Notes under the pieces: model-generated
What the model was told of the DNA's origin: nothing
Databases searched by the model: none
What the model saw: only the letters and a program-made list of their open reading frames with translations
Translations under genes and position numbers: made by a program
Source: Psychroserpens mesophilus
GTDB taxonomy: Bacteria; Bacteroidota; Bacteroidia; Flavobacteriales; Flavobacteriaceae
DNA: 64,000 bases
Assembly: GCF_000826645.1 (NCBI RefSeq)
Contig: NZ_JXJP01000004.1
Location: 1 to 64,000 of the forward strand
Direction of reading: 5' to 3'
Shown here: piece after piece, positions 36,670 to 46,696 of the stretch
How positions within the stretch are numbered: position 1 is the stretch's first letter
Layout: each line of letters begins with the position of its first letter

Positions 36670-39624
36670 TTATTTAATTGTAATTTCATCTACAAAAATC
36701 CAGCTTCTTCCGTTATGTGAGTGACCTAAATGCCATTCTGGAAGTTCGCCTAATTTTTTAGCAATAATTTTTAAGAATCGGAATTTTTTTGAAGGTTGTT
36801 TGAAGTCAAGTGTTTTAATTTCACTTTCTTCGATAGGAACAGTGGCATCAATTGTTTTTTTGTTACCTAATCGAAAATAGTTTTCTCCATCTGTTGATCC
36901 AAAACACTCGACTTCTGTTGGGTAAAAAATCCAGGAACGTTGATCTTGTAAAAAGTTAATGGAGACGCTTGTTACATTCTTGAGGCTACCTAAGTCAATA
37001 GTGGCAATCACATCATTATTCCAATAGCCTTGCCAGGTTCCTGTTCTGAAATCAAGCGTTCCGAAGATACCATCAATAAGTGCATCATTTCCTCCTGCAT
37101 TGTATTGGTTAGCATATTCAGTTTCTAGTGTAATAGAAAGATTGGGATCTATTTTATAAAATTGGGTTTCAATGGTGGCACTTTTATTTCCTTTATTTTC
37201 TGAATAGATTGTAAGTGAAATGGCTTTGTCAATTGTGAATGGTTGCTCATATTTTTTAAAGCCACCTTTATGTCCTAACCGATAATAAATGGCTGCATTT
37301 TTATCTACGTTATCTAAAACAACTTCAGTTTCACCTTTAAAAGCGACATCACCTTGAGCAATAAAAGGTACAGGGACAATAAGATAATCATCGATTTTTG
37401 TATTTGGCTCTTGACCTTTTTGTGTTCCCCAAATGGAAGGTGTATCGGTCATTTGAAACTCTAAAGTACTACCATTTATAATATCTTCGTGAGTAATAAA
37501 AGACTTTTTAAACGGATTTCCATTTAGAGACAACGATTCGATATACTTATTAGTGTGAGATAAATTATGAGCTATAATGTTGAAAAATTTTCCGTTTTCA
37601 AGATGTATCGTGGCCTTATCAAATAAGGGTGCTCCAATAACGTACTGATTACTTGCAGGTGTTACAGGATAAAATCCTAAAGATGAAAACACATACCACG
37701 CACTCATTTGTCCGCAATCTTCATTTCCAGAAATGCCATCAGGTGAGTTCGTATATAATTCAGTTAGAATCTGATGTACTTTCTCTTGAGTTTTATGTGG
37801 TTTGTTTACAAAATTGTACAGGTAAGCCATGTGATGACTTGGTTCGTTTCCGTGAGCATATTGACCAATAAGTCCCGTGATATCTGCCTGACTTCGGCCA
37901 GATGTTTCAGCTTCAGCCGTAAATAATTCATCCAACTGCGCTTCGAGTTTGTCTTTTCCACCTAACAGATTTGTAAATCCGGTAATGTCCTGAGGCACAT
38001 AAAAGCTATACTGCCAGGAATTAGCTTCGGTATAATTAAAATTCACTTCGTAAGGATCGAAAGGAGCAAACCAAGTATTTCTGAAACGACCACGCATAAA
38101 TTGTGTTTTAGGATCGTAAACGTTTTTATAGTATTGAGCTCTTTCAGTATAGGTTTTGTAATCTTCATTTTTGACTAAGGCTTTAGCCATTTGAGCAATC
38201 GTCCAATCGTCATAAGCATATTCTAAGGTTTTTGAAACCGATTCGCTTTCCTCTTCCACAGGAATAAAGCCATATTTTTTATAACTGGCTAATCCTAATT
38301 TATCTCTGGTAGCAGAATGTTTCATGGCTTCAAACGCCTTTTCAGTATCAAAATTTTTAATACCTTTTAGATATGCATCAGCAATAACTGGAACCGCATG
38401 ATAACCAATCATACAACCAGTGTAATTGGCACTTAAATCCCAAATAGGCATGATACCACCTTCATCATATTTCGCTAAAAACGTGTTGATAAAGTCATTG
38501 GTTCGTTTCTGTTCAATAATCGTATATAAAGGGTGAGCAGCACGATAGGTGTCCCAAAGCGAGAAGACCGTATAGTAATCAAAATTTTTGGTTTCGTGAA
38601 TTTCCAAATCCATACCACGATAACGTCCATCAACATCTTGATACAGATTTGGAGCAATCATAGTATGATATAACGAGGTGTAGAAATTTGTTTTATAATC
38701 TTCGTTTTGAGATTCAATGACTATTTTTTCGAGTTGTATTTCCCAGGTATTTTGGGCTTCAGTTTTTATATCTTCAAAGGACTTATTTGCCAGTTCGGCT
38801 TCTAAATTTTTGTGAGCACCTTCCGCATCAACAGCACTAATGCCAATTTTTATTAAAACAGGTTCATTAGTTGGGTTGTCAAATTCGATAACAGCTTGTT
38901 TACTTAAAAATTTATAGTTTTTTGAAATTGGTGTTTTACCTTCCAAATAGGTAATATCATTTATGGGTTCTGAAAACCGAATGTGGTAAAATAAACGTTG
39001 ATTAGTAGCCCAAGCCTTTGAATGTCTGAAGCCTGTAAGCGTAGAATCATTGAGCATTTGAATTTTATAATCTAACAATTCATCGCGATGCTCTAAGTCT
39101 AAAATTACATATTGATGATCTGAAGAAGGATAACTGTATTTATGGATTCCGCTTCTTTTTGAAACCGTTAATTCAACTTCAATATTTGTGGAATCTAAAA
39201 GCACTTTATAATAACCAGGTTCTGCAGTTTCATTATCATGAGAAAAATGAGCGCGATAACCCGCTTTTCCGTCACTACCATTATTAAAATTAATTTCATT
39301 GGTAGGCATTAATAAGATATCACCATAATCACTAACACCTGTACCGCTTAAGTGCGTATGTGAAAATCCGTAAATATAATTATCATTGTAGTGATAACCA
39401 GAACAGCCATCCCAACCATTTAATCTTGTGTCTGGACTTAATTGCATCATACCAAAAGGCATCGTAGCTCCAGGGTAGGTGTGACCATGTCCTCCAGTAC
39501 CAATGAATGGATTTACATATTGAATAAGAGGTTTATCTTTTTTTGCACTACGCTTACTATCACTATGAAGGTTACAGCCAGTAAATGTAAAAGCTAATAA
39601 AGCCATTGAAAAGATGAATCTCAT
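36670..39624 (-). CDS. GH92 α-mannosidase lipoprotein
   Basis: A 984-residue glycoside hydrolase family 92 enzyme. The signal peptide ends in a lipobox (FTGC), so it is a lipoprotein. The core starts [18 protein letters not shown] and includes [33 protein letters not shown] and NPSHH-like ([11 protein letters not shown]) motifs. After the core come a chitobiase-C-like segment (about 770-825) and a discoidin/F5/8-type C-terminal domain (about 845-984) that may bind sugar. GH92 enzymes are Ca-dependent exo-α-mannosidases acting on high-mannose N-glycans. It is the first gene of the operon with the permease and glycosylasparaginase. Confidence 0.94.
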   Translation of the reverse strand: MRFIFSMALLAFTFTGCNLHSDSKRSAKKDKPLIQYVNPFIGTGGHGHTYPGATMPFGMMQLSPDTRLNGWDGCSGYHYNDNYIYGFSHTHLSGTGVSDYGDILLMPTNEINFNNGSDGKAGYRAHFSHDNETAEPGYYKVLLDSTNIEVELTVSKRSGIHKYSYPSSDHQYVILDLEHRDELLDYKIQMLNDSTLTGFRHSKAWATNQRLFYHIRFSEPINDITYLEGKTPISKNYKFLSKQAVIEFDNPTNEPVLIKIGISAVDAEGAHKNLEAELANKSFEDIKTEAQNTWEIQLEKIVIESQNEDYKTNFYTSLYHTMIAPNLYQDVDGRYRGMDLEIHETKNFDYYTVFSLWDTYRAAHPLYTIIEQKRTNDFINTFLAKYDEGGIMPIWDLSANYTGCMIGYHAVPVIADAYLKGIKNFDTEKAFEAMKHSATRDKLGLASYKKYGFIPVEEESESVSKTLEYAYDDWTIAQMAKALVKNEDYKTYTERAQYYKNVYDPKTQFMRGRFRNTWFAPFDPYEVNFNYTEANSWQYSFYVPQDITGFTNLLGGKDKLEAQLDELFTAEAETSGRSQADITGLIGQYAHGNEPSHHMAYLYNFVNKPHKTQEKVHQILTELYTNSPDGISGNEDCGQMSAWYVFSSLGFYPVTPASNQYVIGAPLFDKATIHLENGKFFNIIAHNLSHTNKYIESLSLNGNPFKKSFITHEDIINGSTLEFQMTDTPSIWGTQKGQEPNTKIDDYLIVPVPFIAQGDVAFKGETEVVLDNVDKNAAIYYRLGHKGGFKKYEQPFTIDKAISLTIYSENKGNKSATIETQFYKIDPNLSITLETEYANQYNAGGNDALIDGIFGTLDFRTGTWQGYWNNDVIATIDLGSLKNVTSVSINFLQDQRSWIFYPTEVECFGSTDGENYFRLGNKKTIDATVPIEESEIKTLDFKQPSKKFRFLKIIAKKLGELPEWHLGHSHNGRSWIFVDEITIK

Positions 39625-39713
39625 GAGAGGGTTTTTAATTCGATTGAAAAGATAGTAAATCTTAAGGTATCGTTAAATATAATTTATCGAGATAGTTGCG
39701 CTTTAAAATGCGT

Positions 39714-39721
39714 TATATTTG
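39714..39721 (+). promoter_or_regulatory. Candidate -7 box of the metallophosphoesterase gene
   Basis: TATATTTG, a match to TAnnTTTG, ends 14 bases before the ATG at 39736. A TTG at 39696-39698 is 15 bases upstream, closer than usual. Confidence 0.45.
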
Positions 39722-39735
39722 AAAAAATTACAGGT

Positions 39736-40965
39736 ATGGTGCGTTGGATTATCTTTATTTTAATCTATTCTCTTTTTACAGTATATGGCTTTCAGGCAAT
39801 TAAAACAGTAACAAAAATAAGTTGGATACAATATTTATTTATTGTAGTTGCAATTATAGTTGCGGGTAATTTTATTTATCAATTTTCTATCGGTTCTGAA
39901 GGACGCGTACTAAATCCGGCTAAAAGTTATGCATTTGGTATTTTGCTGGCATTCATGTCTTTAAATTTGGTCATGGTTCCAATTTTGATTGGTGAAGATA
40001 TTATTAGATTGGCTTTAGGCTTGTATGATAAATTATTTGCGACTAAAGAAACGTTTTACATGCCATCACGACGCAAGTTTATAAGCACAATAGCCTTAGG
40101 TTTAGCGGCAATTCCCTTTGCGTCTTTACTTTATGGCATGTATAAAGGAAAGTACAGATTTAGAGTTTTAGACTATGTGCTTCATTTTGAAGATTTACCA
40201 GAGGCCTTCGATGGCTATAAAATTACGCAGATAAGCGATATCCATTCTGGAAGTTTCGACAATCGTAAAAAGATAGAATATGGTGTTAATCTCATTAATC
40301 AACAACAATCTGATGTGATTATGTTTACTGGAGATATGGTAAATAACAAATCCTCAGAAATGCTTCCTTGGGCAGACTTATTCAGTGAGTTAAAAGCTAA
40401 AGATGGTGTGTATTCTGTTTTAGGAAATCATGATTATGGTGATTATATCGATTGGCCGTCACCTGATGCAAAAGCACAGAATTTAGCAGATTTAATTCAG
40501 TTGCAAAAGACAATGGGATATGATGTATTGCTCAATGAAAGTCGGTTTATCGAACGTGACGGACAACGAATTGCTATAGTAGGAGTTGAGAACTGGGGAA
40601 AGGGAGGATTTAAGAAAGCAGGAGATCTCAAAAAGGCTGCGAATCAAGTAAATGCAGAGGATTTTAAAATATTAATGAGTCATGACCCAAGTCATTGGGA
40701 AGCAGAAGTTGTAAACGATGATTATCATTACCATTTAACTTTAAGTGGTCATACACATGGCATGCAATTCGGAATTGAAATTCCAGGTTGGATAAAATGG
40801 AGTCCTGTAAAATGGAGGTATAAACAATGGGCTGGAATTTATGAAGAGTTAGGGCAGTATATCAATGTAAATAGAGGTTTTGGTTACTTAGGCTATCCAG
40901 GAAGAGTTGGAATTTGGCCAGAAGTAACAGTTATTACCCTTAAAAAAGGCTCAAATAACGCTTAA
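39736..40965 (+). CDS. Membrane-bound metallophosphoesterase
   Basis: A 409-residue protein with about four transmembrane helices in its first 140 residues and a calcineurin-like phosphoesterase domain after that. The metal-binding motifs are all present: DIHSG near 168, GDMVNN, GNHDYGD, HDPSHW and SGHTHGMQ. It resembles the YkuE/LpxG-like group of membrane metallophosphoesterases that act on lipids or cell-wall precursors, but the substrate cannot be told. It stands alone between divergent and unrelated genes. Confidence 0.9.
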   Translation: MVRWIIFILIYSLFTVYGFQAIKTVTKISWIQYLFIVVAIIVAGNFIYQFSIGSEGRVLNPAKSYAFGILLAFMSLNLVMVPILIGEDIIRLALGLYDKLFATKETFYMPSRRKFISTIALGLAAIPFASLLYGMYKGKYRFRVLDYVLHFEDLPEAFDGYKITQISDIHSGSFDNRKKIEYGVNLINQQQSDVIMFTGDMVNNKSSEMLPWADLFSELKAKDGVYSVLGNHDYGDYIDWPSPDAKAQNLADLIQLQKTMGYDVLLNESRFIERDGQRIAIVGVENWGKGGFKKAGDLKKAANQVNAEDFKILMSHDPSHWEAEVVNDDYHYHLTLSGHTHGMQFGIEIPGWIKWSPVKWRYKQWAGIYEELGQYINVNRGFGYLGYPGRVGIWPEVTVITLKKGSNNA

Positions 40966-41107
40966 TAGCATGGAAATGTTATATTTACTCTGAAATTGCT
41001 TATTTTTATAAATAATTCAGAGTGAACCTACTACAATACTTTATTTAAAGTATAGCCAAAAATTGTGTAGGTTTGTATATAGATATTTGATTTAAAAGTT
41101 TAAACGT

Positions 41108-41404
41108 ATGTCAAAATTTGGGGAACTTATAGATGTTGACATTCCTGTTTTACTGGATTTTTTCACAGAATGGAATGAACAATCTACAGCGATGCATCCA
41201 GTAATGAGAGATGTTGCTGCTGCTCTTGGCGATAAAGCTAAAGTCATTAAAATTGACGTTGATAAAAATAAGGAGTTGGCTGAAGCACTTCGGGTTAAAG
41301 GTCTACCAACACTTATTATTTACAAAAACGGTGAAATGAAATGGCGTCATAGTGGTGAACAAGATGCAAATACACTTATTGGTATAGTTCAAGAGTTTCT
41401 CTAG
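41108..41404 (+). CDS. Thioredoxin-fold protein lacking CxxC
   Basis: A 98-residue protein with the whole thioredoxin fold: β-strand VLLDFFTEW, then the active-site helix, IDVDKNKELAEALRVKGLPTLIIYKNG, and a closing helix. The active-site loop reads W22-NEQS-T where thioredoxins have W-CGPC-K, so both redox cysteines are gone; indeed there is no cysteine in the protein. The cis-proline (GLPTL) remains. It cannot be a dithiol reductase and is probably a binding or structural protein. Its stop shares the CTAG tetramer with the convergent deacetylase stop. Confidence 0.9.
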   Translation: MSKFGELIDVDIPVLLDFFTEWNEQSTAMHPVMRDVAAALGDKAKVIKIDVDKNKELAEALRVKGLPTLIIYKNGEMKWRHSGEQDANTLIGIVQEFL

Positions 41405-42042
41405 AAACTTAAGGCTTTAAATCTAAATCCTCCCTCACCAAAATATTCCAGAACTTTGGGAAGTGCATACATCATATTTTTAGATGCTTTTACGCTGTCG
41501 TGAAAAACGATTATACTTCCTTTTTTACTTTTAGAGATGACATTAGTGTAGCATTCTTCTTTAGAAATTTCTTTTTGCCAATCAAACGATAAGACATCCC
41601 ACATAATGATTTTGTAATCTAAATCTATAAGTTGTTTTCCTTGCTTTGGTTTAATTTGTCCGTAAGGAGGACGAAATAAATGCGAACGTTGAGATTGGTA
41701 AGTCCTAATCTGTTTTTCTGTCTCTAAAACTTCATCAAGATAGGCCTTACTTTTGGTTTTCCAACCCTTCACATGATGTTGAGTATGATTACCAATGGTA
41801 TGACCTTCAGCTATAATTTTTTGAAAAATGTCAGGATACTTTTCAATATTTGCACCTATACAAAAAAACGTAGCTTTTGCATGATATTCTTTCAAAATAT
41901 CAAGCGTCCACTCTGTGATTTCTGGAGTTGGACCGTCATCAAATGTAAGGAACAAATCCTTAGTTTGAGTTGGAATGTCCCAAACGTAATTTGGAAACAT
42001 CTTTTTTGCTACTAAAGGTGTTTTAACAGGTGTGATTTTCAA
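41401..42042 (-). CDS. Polysaccharide deacetylase family protein
   Basis: A 213-residue NodB-type carbohydrate esterase 4 domain. Motif 1 is LTFDDGPTP, motif 2 GHTIGNHTQHH, motif 3 RPPYGQ, with VLSFDW and IIVFHDS completing the site. All metal ligands (Asp and two His) appear to be present. There is no evident signal peptide, so it is either cytoplasmic or exported by another route. It lies 6 bases downstream of the DUF2723 glycosyltransferase gene and may share its transcript, hinting at a role in envelope glycan modification. Confidence 0.92.
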   Translation of the reverse strand: MKITPVKTPLVAKKMFPNYVWDIPTQTKDLFLTFDDGPTPEITEWTLDILKEYHAKATFFCIGANIEKYPDIFQKIIAEGHTIGNHTQHHVKGWKTKSKAYLDEVLETEKQIRTYQSQRSHLFRPPYGQIKPKQGKQLIDLDYKIIMWDVLSFDWQKEISKEECYTNVISKSKKGSIIVFHDSVKASKNMMYALPKVLEYFGEGGFRFKALSF

Positions 42043-42048
42043 TGGTTC

Positions 42049-45000
42049 CTATTGGTCTAATTTTAAAATACTATCTATTGTATCTGTTGCAATATCTGTA
42101 TCTTCTCTAAAGAATTCTTCATCATCAGGTTCATCTTCATCTGTAAAATGTCTAAACAATCTTAAGTAATTATTGAATTTTTCTGTTTCTTCAAGCGCTA
42201 AATCTTTGTCATTATAAATTACTAGCAAATCAACTAAGCCTCTGTAGCGTTCAATGTCTGAAACAATTTCATCAAGATATCTCGTTTGGTTTTCAATAGA
42301 TAACTCACTGTAATACTTTAAGTTTTCCTGATATTTTCTAGCAACGTCTTGATACAGTTTTCTGGCTTTTTCAGTTTTTTCAATTTCATAATAGCCTCCA
42401 ATATAAGGTTCAAGTAGTGTATAATATCCAAATTTATCTACAGGCATTTTTTCCATAGCTAAATCGGCAACGTTTTCAGCTTTGTCGAGTTGATCTTCAT
42501 TAATAAGTTGCTCCATTAAACGCGCAAGGTTTCCTCTATACGTAATTCCGTTTTTACGAGTTTCAACATCGTGGTAAATAGCATCACTACCACTATTTCC
42601 CCAATCCCATGACATCACTTTATCATACATCAATTCTGAATCAATTCGTCCCATATCAAAAGGATTAGCTCTGTCAATCGGTGTTTTAATCGGTACTAAT
42701 TTATAGCACAAACCATCTAACTGAAGGTAATCCTTCATCCAAATATAATCTTCGTCACTAAAGGCGCCTCCTGTAAAATAGATAGGACGTTTCCAGTCAT
42801 TATTAGCTACGATATCTAACATTAACAATCTGTTCTTGTAAAGCGCGCTGCCTTTAATCTCAACATCTAAATAAGGTAAAATTTTATCAGCATCTTTTTG
42901 CTTAACGATACCATTTTCTAAAACAGCCTCTTTGTCAACTGGCACTCTTATAAAACGTGTTGGGAAATAATTAGAGTTGAGTAATTGAGTTGGATATCCA
43001 GCAGGATCTTCACCCTCACGTTGTAGGATGTATTTTAATTTATATTTAGGATCATCGCTAGAAATAAAATTCATAAAATCTTTAATCATCAAGGTGTCCT
43101 CGGTAATTTCTCGCCGCATGATATAATCTCGAGTTCCGTATTTGTACTGATCATGGGTTAATTGTGATGGGATCGGATCGCTTTCATAAGCTTTACGCTT
43201 CATTTGGTCAATATACCAATCGGTTTGAAACAAACTCGTATTTACAACTCTCACGTCTGTTCGTACACCTTCAATCTCTTGCAGATACCAAAGTGGAAAA
43301 CTATCGTTATCACCAATGGTAAATAAAATAGCATTCGGAGCGCAAGATTCCAGATACTTTCTAGCCATGGCGTTTGCCGTGTATTTGTCAGATCGATCAT
43401 GATCGTCCCAGTTGTTAGCTGCTAAAATCCCTGGAACCAAAACTAAACATACAACGGTTATCGCAGGTGCTAAAAATTGAGTTGCAACTTTAGTTCGTAA
43501 CAAATCGTAAATAGCATAAACTCCAAATCCAATCCAGATTGCAAATACATAAAAAGAACCTACAACAGAATAGTCACGTTCTCTGGGTTCAAATGGTCTT
43601 ACATTCGTGTAAAACTGAATGGCTAGTCCAGTAAATAGGAAGAACACTAACATCACCCAAAAACGTTTAGGATCTTTAAACATTAGGAAAAAGAATCCGA
43701 TAAGTCCTAATATAAATGGTAGGAAATAGTACGTATTTCTAGCTTTATTATTTTCAACATCACTAGGTAAGTTGTCTTGGGACATGCCTAAATGTATTTC
43801 GTCTATAAAGTCAATACCACTAATCCAGTTGCCATGTAAAGCTGTGTATCGCCCTTGAACATCATCTTGACGTCCAGTGAAATTCCACATAAAATAACGC
43901 CAGTACATATAACCTAACTGATAATCTATCATATAATAGAAATTATCCATTAGTGAAGGTTTTTCAATATCTAAAAATTGCTGACCATACTGCTTAAGAA
44001 AGTTGTGATAATCTTCGTAATCGACCTGACCAGTCATCACGCTATCCCTAAAGGCATTGACTTGTTCTTTTATGCTATTTAATCTCAAATTAGAATATTG
44101 ACTCGCTTCATCATTAGAATATCCTTGAGCTAACGCGTCATTATAAAGTGTAATGCCTAAGTCTGGCTTGATTTTAAAATCAAGTAAACCGGTAAACATC
44201 ATATAGTTTTCTGCGTGTTCTGTACTCCACATTCGTGGTAAAACTGCTGCCTGCTCAGAATTGTAATTTTGCTTAGCGTTTTTATATTCGTTTACAATGA
44301 CGTATTTACCTTGTTCATGATCTTTTTCATATTTAGGTTTGTCATCCACATAAGGATTGTTATCGTCTAAACCAGTGTATTGTTCCGTGAAAAGCGGACC
44401 GTAAAATAAATGCGTTTCTGGATACTGTTCTAAATTATAATAAGCTAAAAGCTCTCTGGCACTTGACGGGTTATTCTCATTAATGATCACATTTGCATTA
44501 GCTCTAATGGGTAACATTAACCATGAGGAAAATCCTATAAATATAAAAATCAAACACAGTATTAAGGTATTTGCATATTTGTAACCTTTCTTTTTAGTTT
44601 CTTTTAATCCGAAATAAAATGCTGCAACTAAAGCTAATCCAGCTATTATAGAACCCGAATTAAATGGTAAGCCAATAGTGTTGACAAAGAAAATTTCTGA
44701 AGCACTAAATAATTTTAAGGCATTAGGTAGTAATAATTTGAAAATGAACAATAAAATAGCAACAGCCACAATATTGGCAAGGATAAAATTCTTTGTCGTT
44801 ACAGTTTTGTGATTTTTAAAAAAGTAAATTAATCCTAAAGCAGGAATGGTGAGTAATCCCATAAAATGAACTCCAAATGATAATCCAATAACAAAAGCTA
44901 TTAAAATTAACCATCTGTGACCTCTTGGCTCGTGCATGTCTTGTTCCCATCGTAAACCTAAATAAAATAAGACAGCCATAATTAAAGTAGCCATAGCATA

Positions 45001-45444
45001 CACTTCGGTTTCTACGGCATTAAACCAAAATGAATCTGTAAATGTAAACGCTAAGCTTCCAACCAAAGCACTTCCTAAAATTGCGATAGACGCACTTTTA
45101 GACACTTCACCTTCCTTAGATATTAGTTTTTTAAGCAAGATACTTATGGTCCAAAACATAAAAAGAATAGTGAAAGCACTGGCAACAGCGCTCATCATAT
45201 TCATCATCATTCCGATGGCTTCATTATTTCCAAAAGTAAATATGGAGAAAAAAGCACCTAAAATTTGAAACAAAGGTGCTCCAGGAGGATGACCAACCTG
45301 TAACTTTGAAGACGTTAAGATGTACTCACCAGCATCCCAAAAACTTACCGTAGGTTCGATGGTTAAAGCATAGGTAATCAGTGCTATTGTAAAAGCAAAC
45401 CATCCTAAAATGGTATTCCATTTCTTGAAGTTGAAATGTGTCAT
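42049..45444 (-). CDS. DUF2723 family membrane glycosyltransferase
   Basis: A 1131-residue protein with a GT-C-like membrane part. The first loop holds the acidic motif FWDAGEYILTSSKLQVGHPP typical of DUF2723 proteins, followed by about a dozen transmembrane helices in two groups (to about residue 330 and around 560-680). A large soluble region and a helical, TPR-like C-terminus follow. By family it is likely to move sugars from a lipid carrier onto proteins or glycans in the periplasm; such proteins are common in Bacteroidota. It precedes the deacetylase gene closely. The acceptor is unknown. Confidence 0.88.
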   Translation of the reverse strand: MTHFNFKKWNTILGWFAFTIALITYALTIEPTVSFWDAGEYILTSSKLQVGHPPGAPLFQILGAFFSIFTFGNNEAIGMMMNMMSAVASAFTILFMFWTISILLKKLISKEGEVSKSASIAILGSALVGSLAFTFTDSFWFNAVETEVYAMATLIMAVLFYLGLRWEQDMHEPRGHRWLILIAFVIGLSFGVHFMGLLTIPALGLIYFFKNHKTVTTKNFILANIVAVAILLFIFKLLLPNALKLFSASEIFFVNTIGLPFNSGSIIAGLALVAAFYFGLKETKKKGYKYANTLILCLIFIFIGFSSWLMLPIRANANVIINENNPSSARELLAYYNLEQYPETHLFYGPLFTEQYTGLDDNNPYVDDKPKYEKDHEQGKYVIVNEYKNAKQNYNSEQAAVLPRMWSTEHAENYMMFTGLLDFKIKPDLGITLYNDALAQGYSNDEASQYSNLRLNSIKEQVNAFRDSVMTGQVDYEDYHNFLKQYGQQFLDIEKPSLMDNFYYMIDYQLGYMYWRYFMWNFTGRQDDVQGRYTALHGNWISGIDFIDEIHLGMSQDNLPSDVENNKARNTYYFLPFILGLIGFFFLMFKDPKRFWVMLVFFLFTGLAIQFYTNVRPFEPRERDYSVVGSFYVFAIWIGFGVYAIYDLLRTKVATQFLAPAITVVCLVLVPGILAANNWDDHDRSDKYTANAMARKYLESCAPNAILFTIGDNDSFPLWYLQEIEGVRTDVRVVNTSLFQTDWYIDQMKRKAYESDPIPSQLTHDQYKYGTRDYIMRREITEDTLMIKDFMNFISSDDPKYKLKYILQREGEDPAGYPTQLLNSNYFPTRFIRVPVDKEAVLENGIVKQKDADKILPYLDVEIKGSALYKNRLLMLDIVANNDWKRPIYFTGGAFSDEDYIWMKDYLQLDGLCYKLVPIKTPIDRANPFDMGRIDSELMYDKVMSWDWGNSGSDAIYHDVETRKNGITYRGNLARLMEQLINEDQLDKAENVADLAMEKMPVDKFGYYTLLEPYIGGYYEIEKTEKARKLYQDVARKYQENLKYYSELSIENQTRYLDEIVSDIERYRGLVDLLVIYNDKDLALEETEKFNNYLRLFRHFTDEDEPDDEEFFREDTDIATDTIDSILKLDQ

Positions 45445-45545
45445 ATTTATGGTCTATTTATGCGAGCGAATTTACTAATAAATATATGAAACGCTAAAGT
45501 TTTTAAGTAAACGTTATGCTTTTTTGATTATTTTATAGAAATTTA

Positions 45546-45576
45546 TTTGTACAAATAAAACTTTGTACTAAATTTG
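45546..45576 (+). promoter_or_regulatory. Promoter of tRNA-Gln
   Basis: TTTG (45546-45549), a 19-base spacer, and TAAATTTG (45569-45576) fit the Bacteroidota consensus well. The -7 box ends 17 bases before the tRNA. Confidence 0.82.
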
Positions 45577-45593
45577 CATCCTCTTTAAGAGAT

Positions 45594-45666
45594 TGGCCTA
45601 TGGTGTAACTGGCAACACATTGGTTTTTGGTACCAAAGAGTCTAGGTTCGATCCCTAGTGGGCCAA
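45594..45666 (+). tRNA. tRNA-Gln (anticodon TTG)
   Basis: A 73-base cloverleaf. The acceptor arms TGGCCTA and TGGGCCA pair with one T-G. The anticodon stem TTGGT/ACCAA encloses TTTTGGT with anticodon TTG. The T arm carries GGTTCGATCC. CCA is not encoded. A terminator follows at once. Confidence 0.96.
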
Positions 45667-45667
45667 C

Positions 45668-45706
45668 AAAAAAAGTCTTCCAATTTTGGAAGACTTTTTC
45701 TTTTTA
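45668..45706. terminator. Terminator after tRNA-Gln
   Basis: AAAAAGTCTTCC, loop AATTTT, GGAAGACTTTTT and more T. It is symmetrical enough to end the minus-strand usp gene as well, whose stop is 12 bases on. Confidence 0.9.
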
Positions 45707-45717
45707 TGTGATATTTA

Positions 45718-46542
45718 TTAAATTTTAAAGGTAATTACTGGTCGTTTGGCGTGATTTACCAAATCTTCACTAATACTGCCATTAAAGAAATGTGCAATCC
45801 CTTGTCTGCCGTGCGTACTGATGCCAATTAAATCTGCATCAATGTCTTTCGAGAAATTTAATATACCCTCTTCAACACTATTATCATTATAAATGTTCAC
45901 CGTATAGTTTTTAAAACTATAGCCTTCTATAAAGGCATTGATACGCTCATTCGCTTTTTTAGTAGTAGTGAAATTTCCTGCTGTGTTTACCATTAATAAA
46001 TGAATTTGAGCGCCAAAGGCAGTTGCGAATTCTGTGGCTTGACGGTAGGTTTCTTTGCTGTCATTTTTAAAATCTGAAGCAAAAACAAAATCATCTATAC
46101 TAAATTCATCATGTTCATTTTTTATAACTAAGACTGGCACATCAGAATTTCTAACCACTTTTTCAGCATTAGATCCTACAAACATTTCTTTAAAACCACT
46201 GGCACCATGCGAACCCATAATAATGATATTTGCACCTTGTTCATGACAAATCTCTACAACATTGTTGAATGAAGCTTCTGGTTTTACGATTTCATGAACA
46301 GTTATGTCTTTTAAATAATCACTATCCATAATCTCTTCAAACTTTTTATGCGCCATTTTCATAAAAAACATTACTTCTGGAACTTCAACATGAGCGCTTA
46401 CAGCATCAATATCCTGCATAGGAATTTCTAACATGTGCAATAAATGAATCTCACTACCATGCTTTCTAGCGATTTGAGCGGCTACCTTGAGGGCGTTTTC
46501 TGCCTCCTGAGAAAAGTCTGTTGGAACTAATATTTTTTTCAT
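45718..46542 (-). CDS. Universal stress protein, two UspA domains
   Basis: A 274-residue cytoplasmic protein made of two tandem Usp domains (about 1-142 and 148-274). The first has MKKILVPTDFS and the ATP-binding loop GSHGASGFKEMFVGS; the second ends ISTHGRQGIAHFFNGS. Proteins of this form bind ATP and help survival under stress; the exact role is not defined. It is a single-gene unit, divergent from rimP. Confidence 0.93.
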   Translation of the reverse strand: MKKILVPTDFSQEAENALKVAAQIARKHGSEIHLLHMLEIPMQDIDAVSAHVEVPEVMFFMKMAHKKFEEIMDSDYLKDITVHEIVKPEASFNNVVEICHEQGANIIIMGSHGASGFKEMFVGSNAEKVVRNSDVPVLVIKNEHDEFSIDDFVFASDFKNDSKETYRQATEFATAFGAQIHLLMVNTAGNFTTTKKANERINAFIEGYSFKNYTVNIYNDNSVEEGILNFSKDIDADLIGISTHGRQGIAHFFNGSISEDLVNHAKRPVITFKI

Positions 46543-46601
46543 AAAGTTTTAGATTGATTATAATTACATAAATTTAATAATAAAAATCGACATAGCACAG
46601 C

Positions 46602-46633
46602 TTGGTAAAATCAATATAATTATTGTATATTTG
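46602..46633 (+). promoter_or_regulatory. Promoter of rimP-nusA-infB
   Basis: TTG (46602-46604), a 21-base spacer and TATATTTG (46626-46633) match the Bacteroidota promoter form. Transcription would start near 46639, giving a leader of about 58 bases that contains the hairpin at 46662-46687. Confidence 0.8.
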
Positions 46634-46661
46634 CAGCGTTGTTTGAAGAAAAAAGAATAAT

Positions 46662-46687
46662 GAGCGGACGGAAAGTCCGCTCTTTTT
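46662..46687 (+). terminator. Leader terminator hairpin before rimP (probable attenuator)
   Basis: GAGCGGAC (46662-46669), loop GGAAA, GTCCGCTC (46675-46682) and TTTTT make a perfect 8-bp GC-rich intrinsic terminator between the promoter and the rimP ATG, only 9 bases before the start. A full terminator at this place would block an essential operon unless it is regulated, so attenuation is likely. Confidence 0.78.
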
Positions 46688-46696
46688 ATACTAAAA

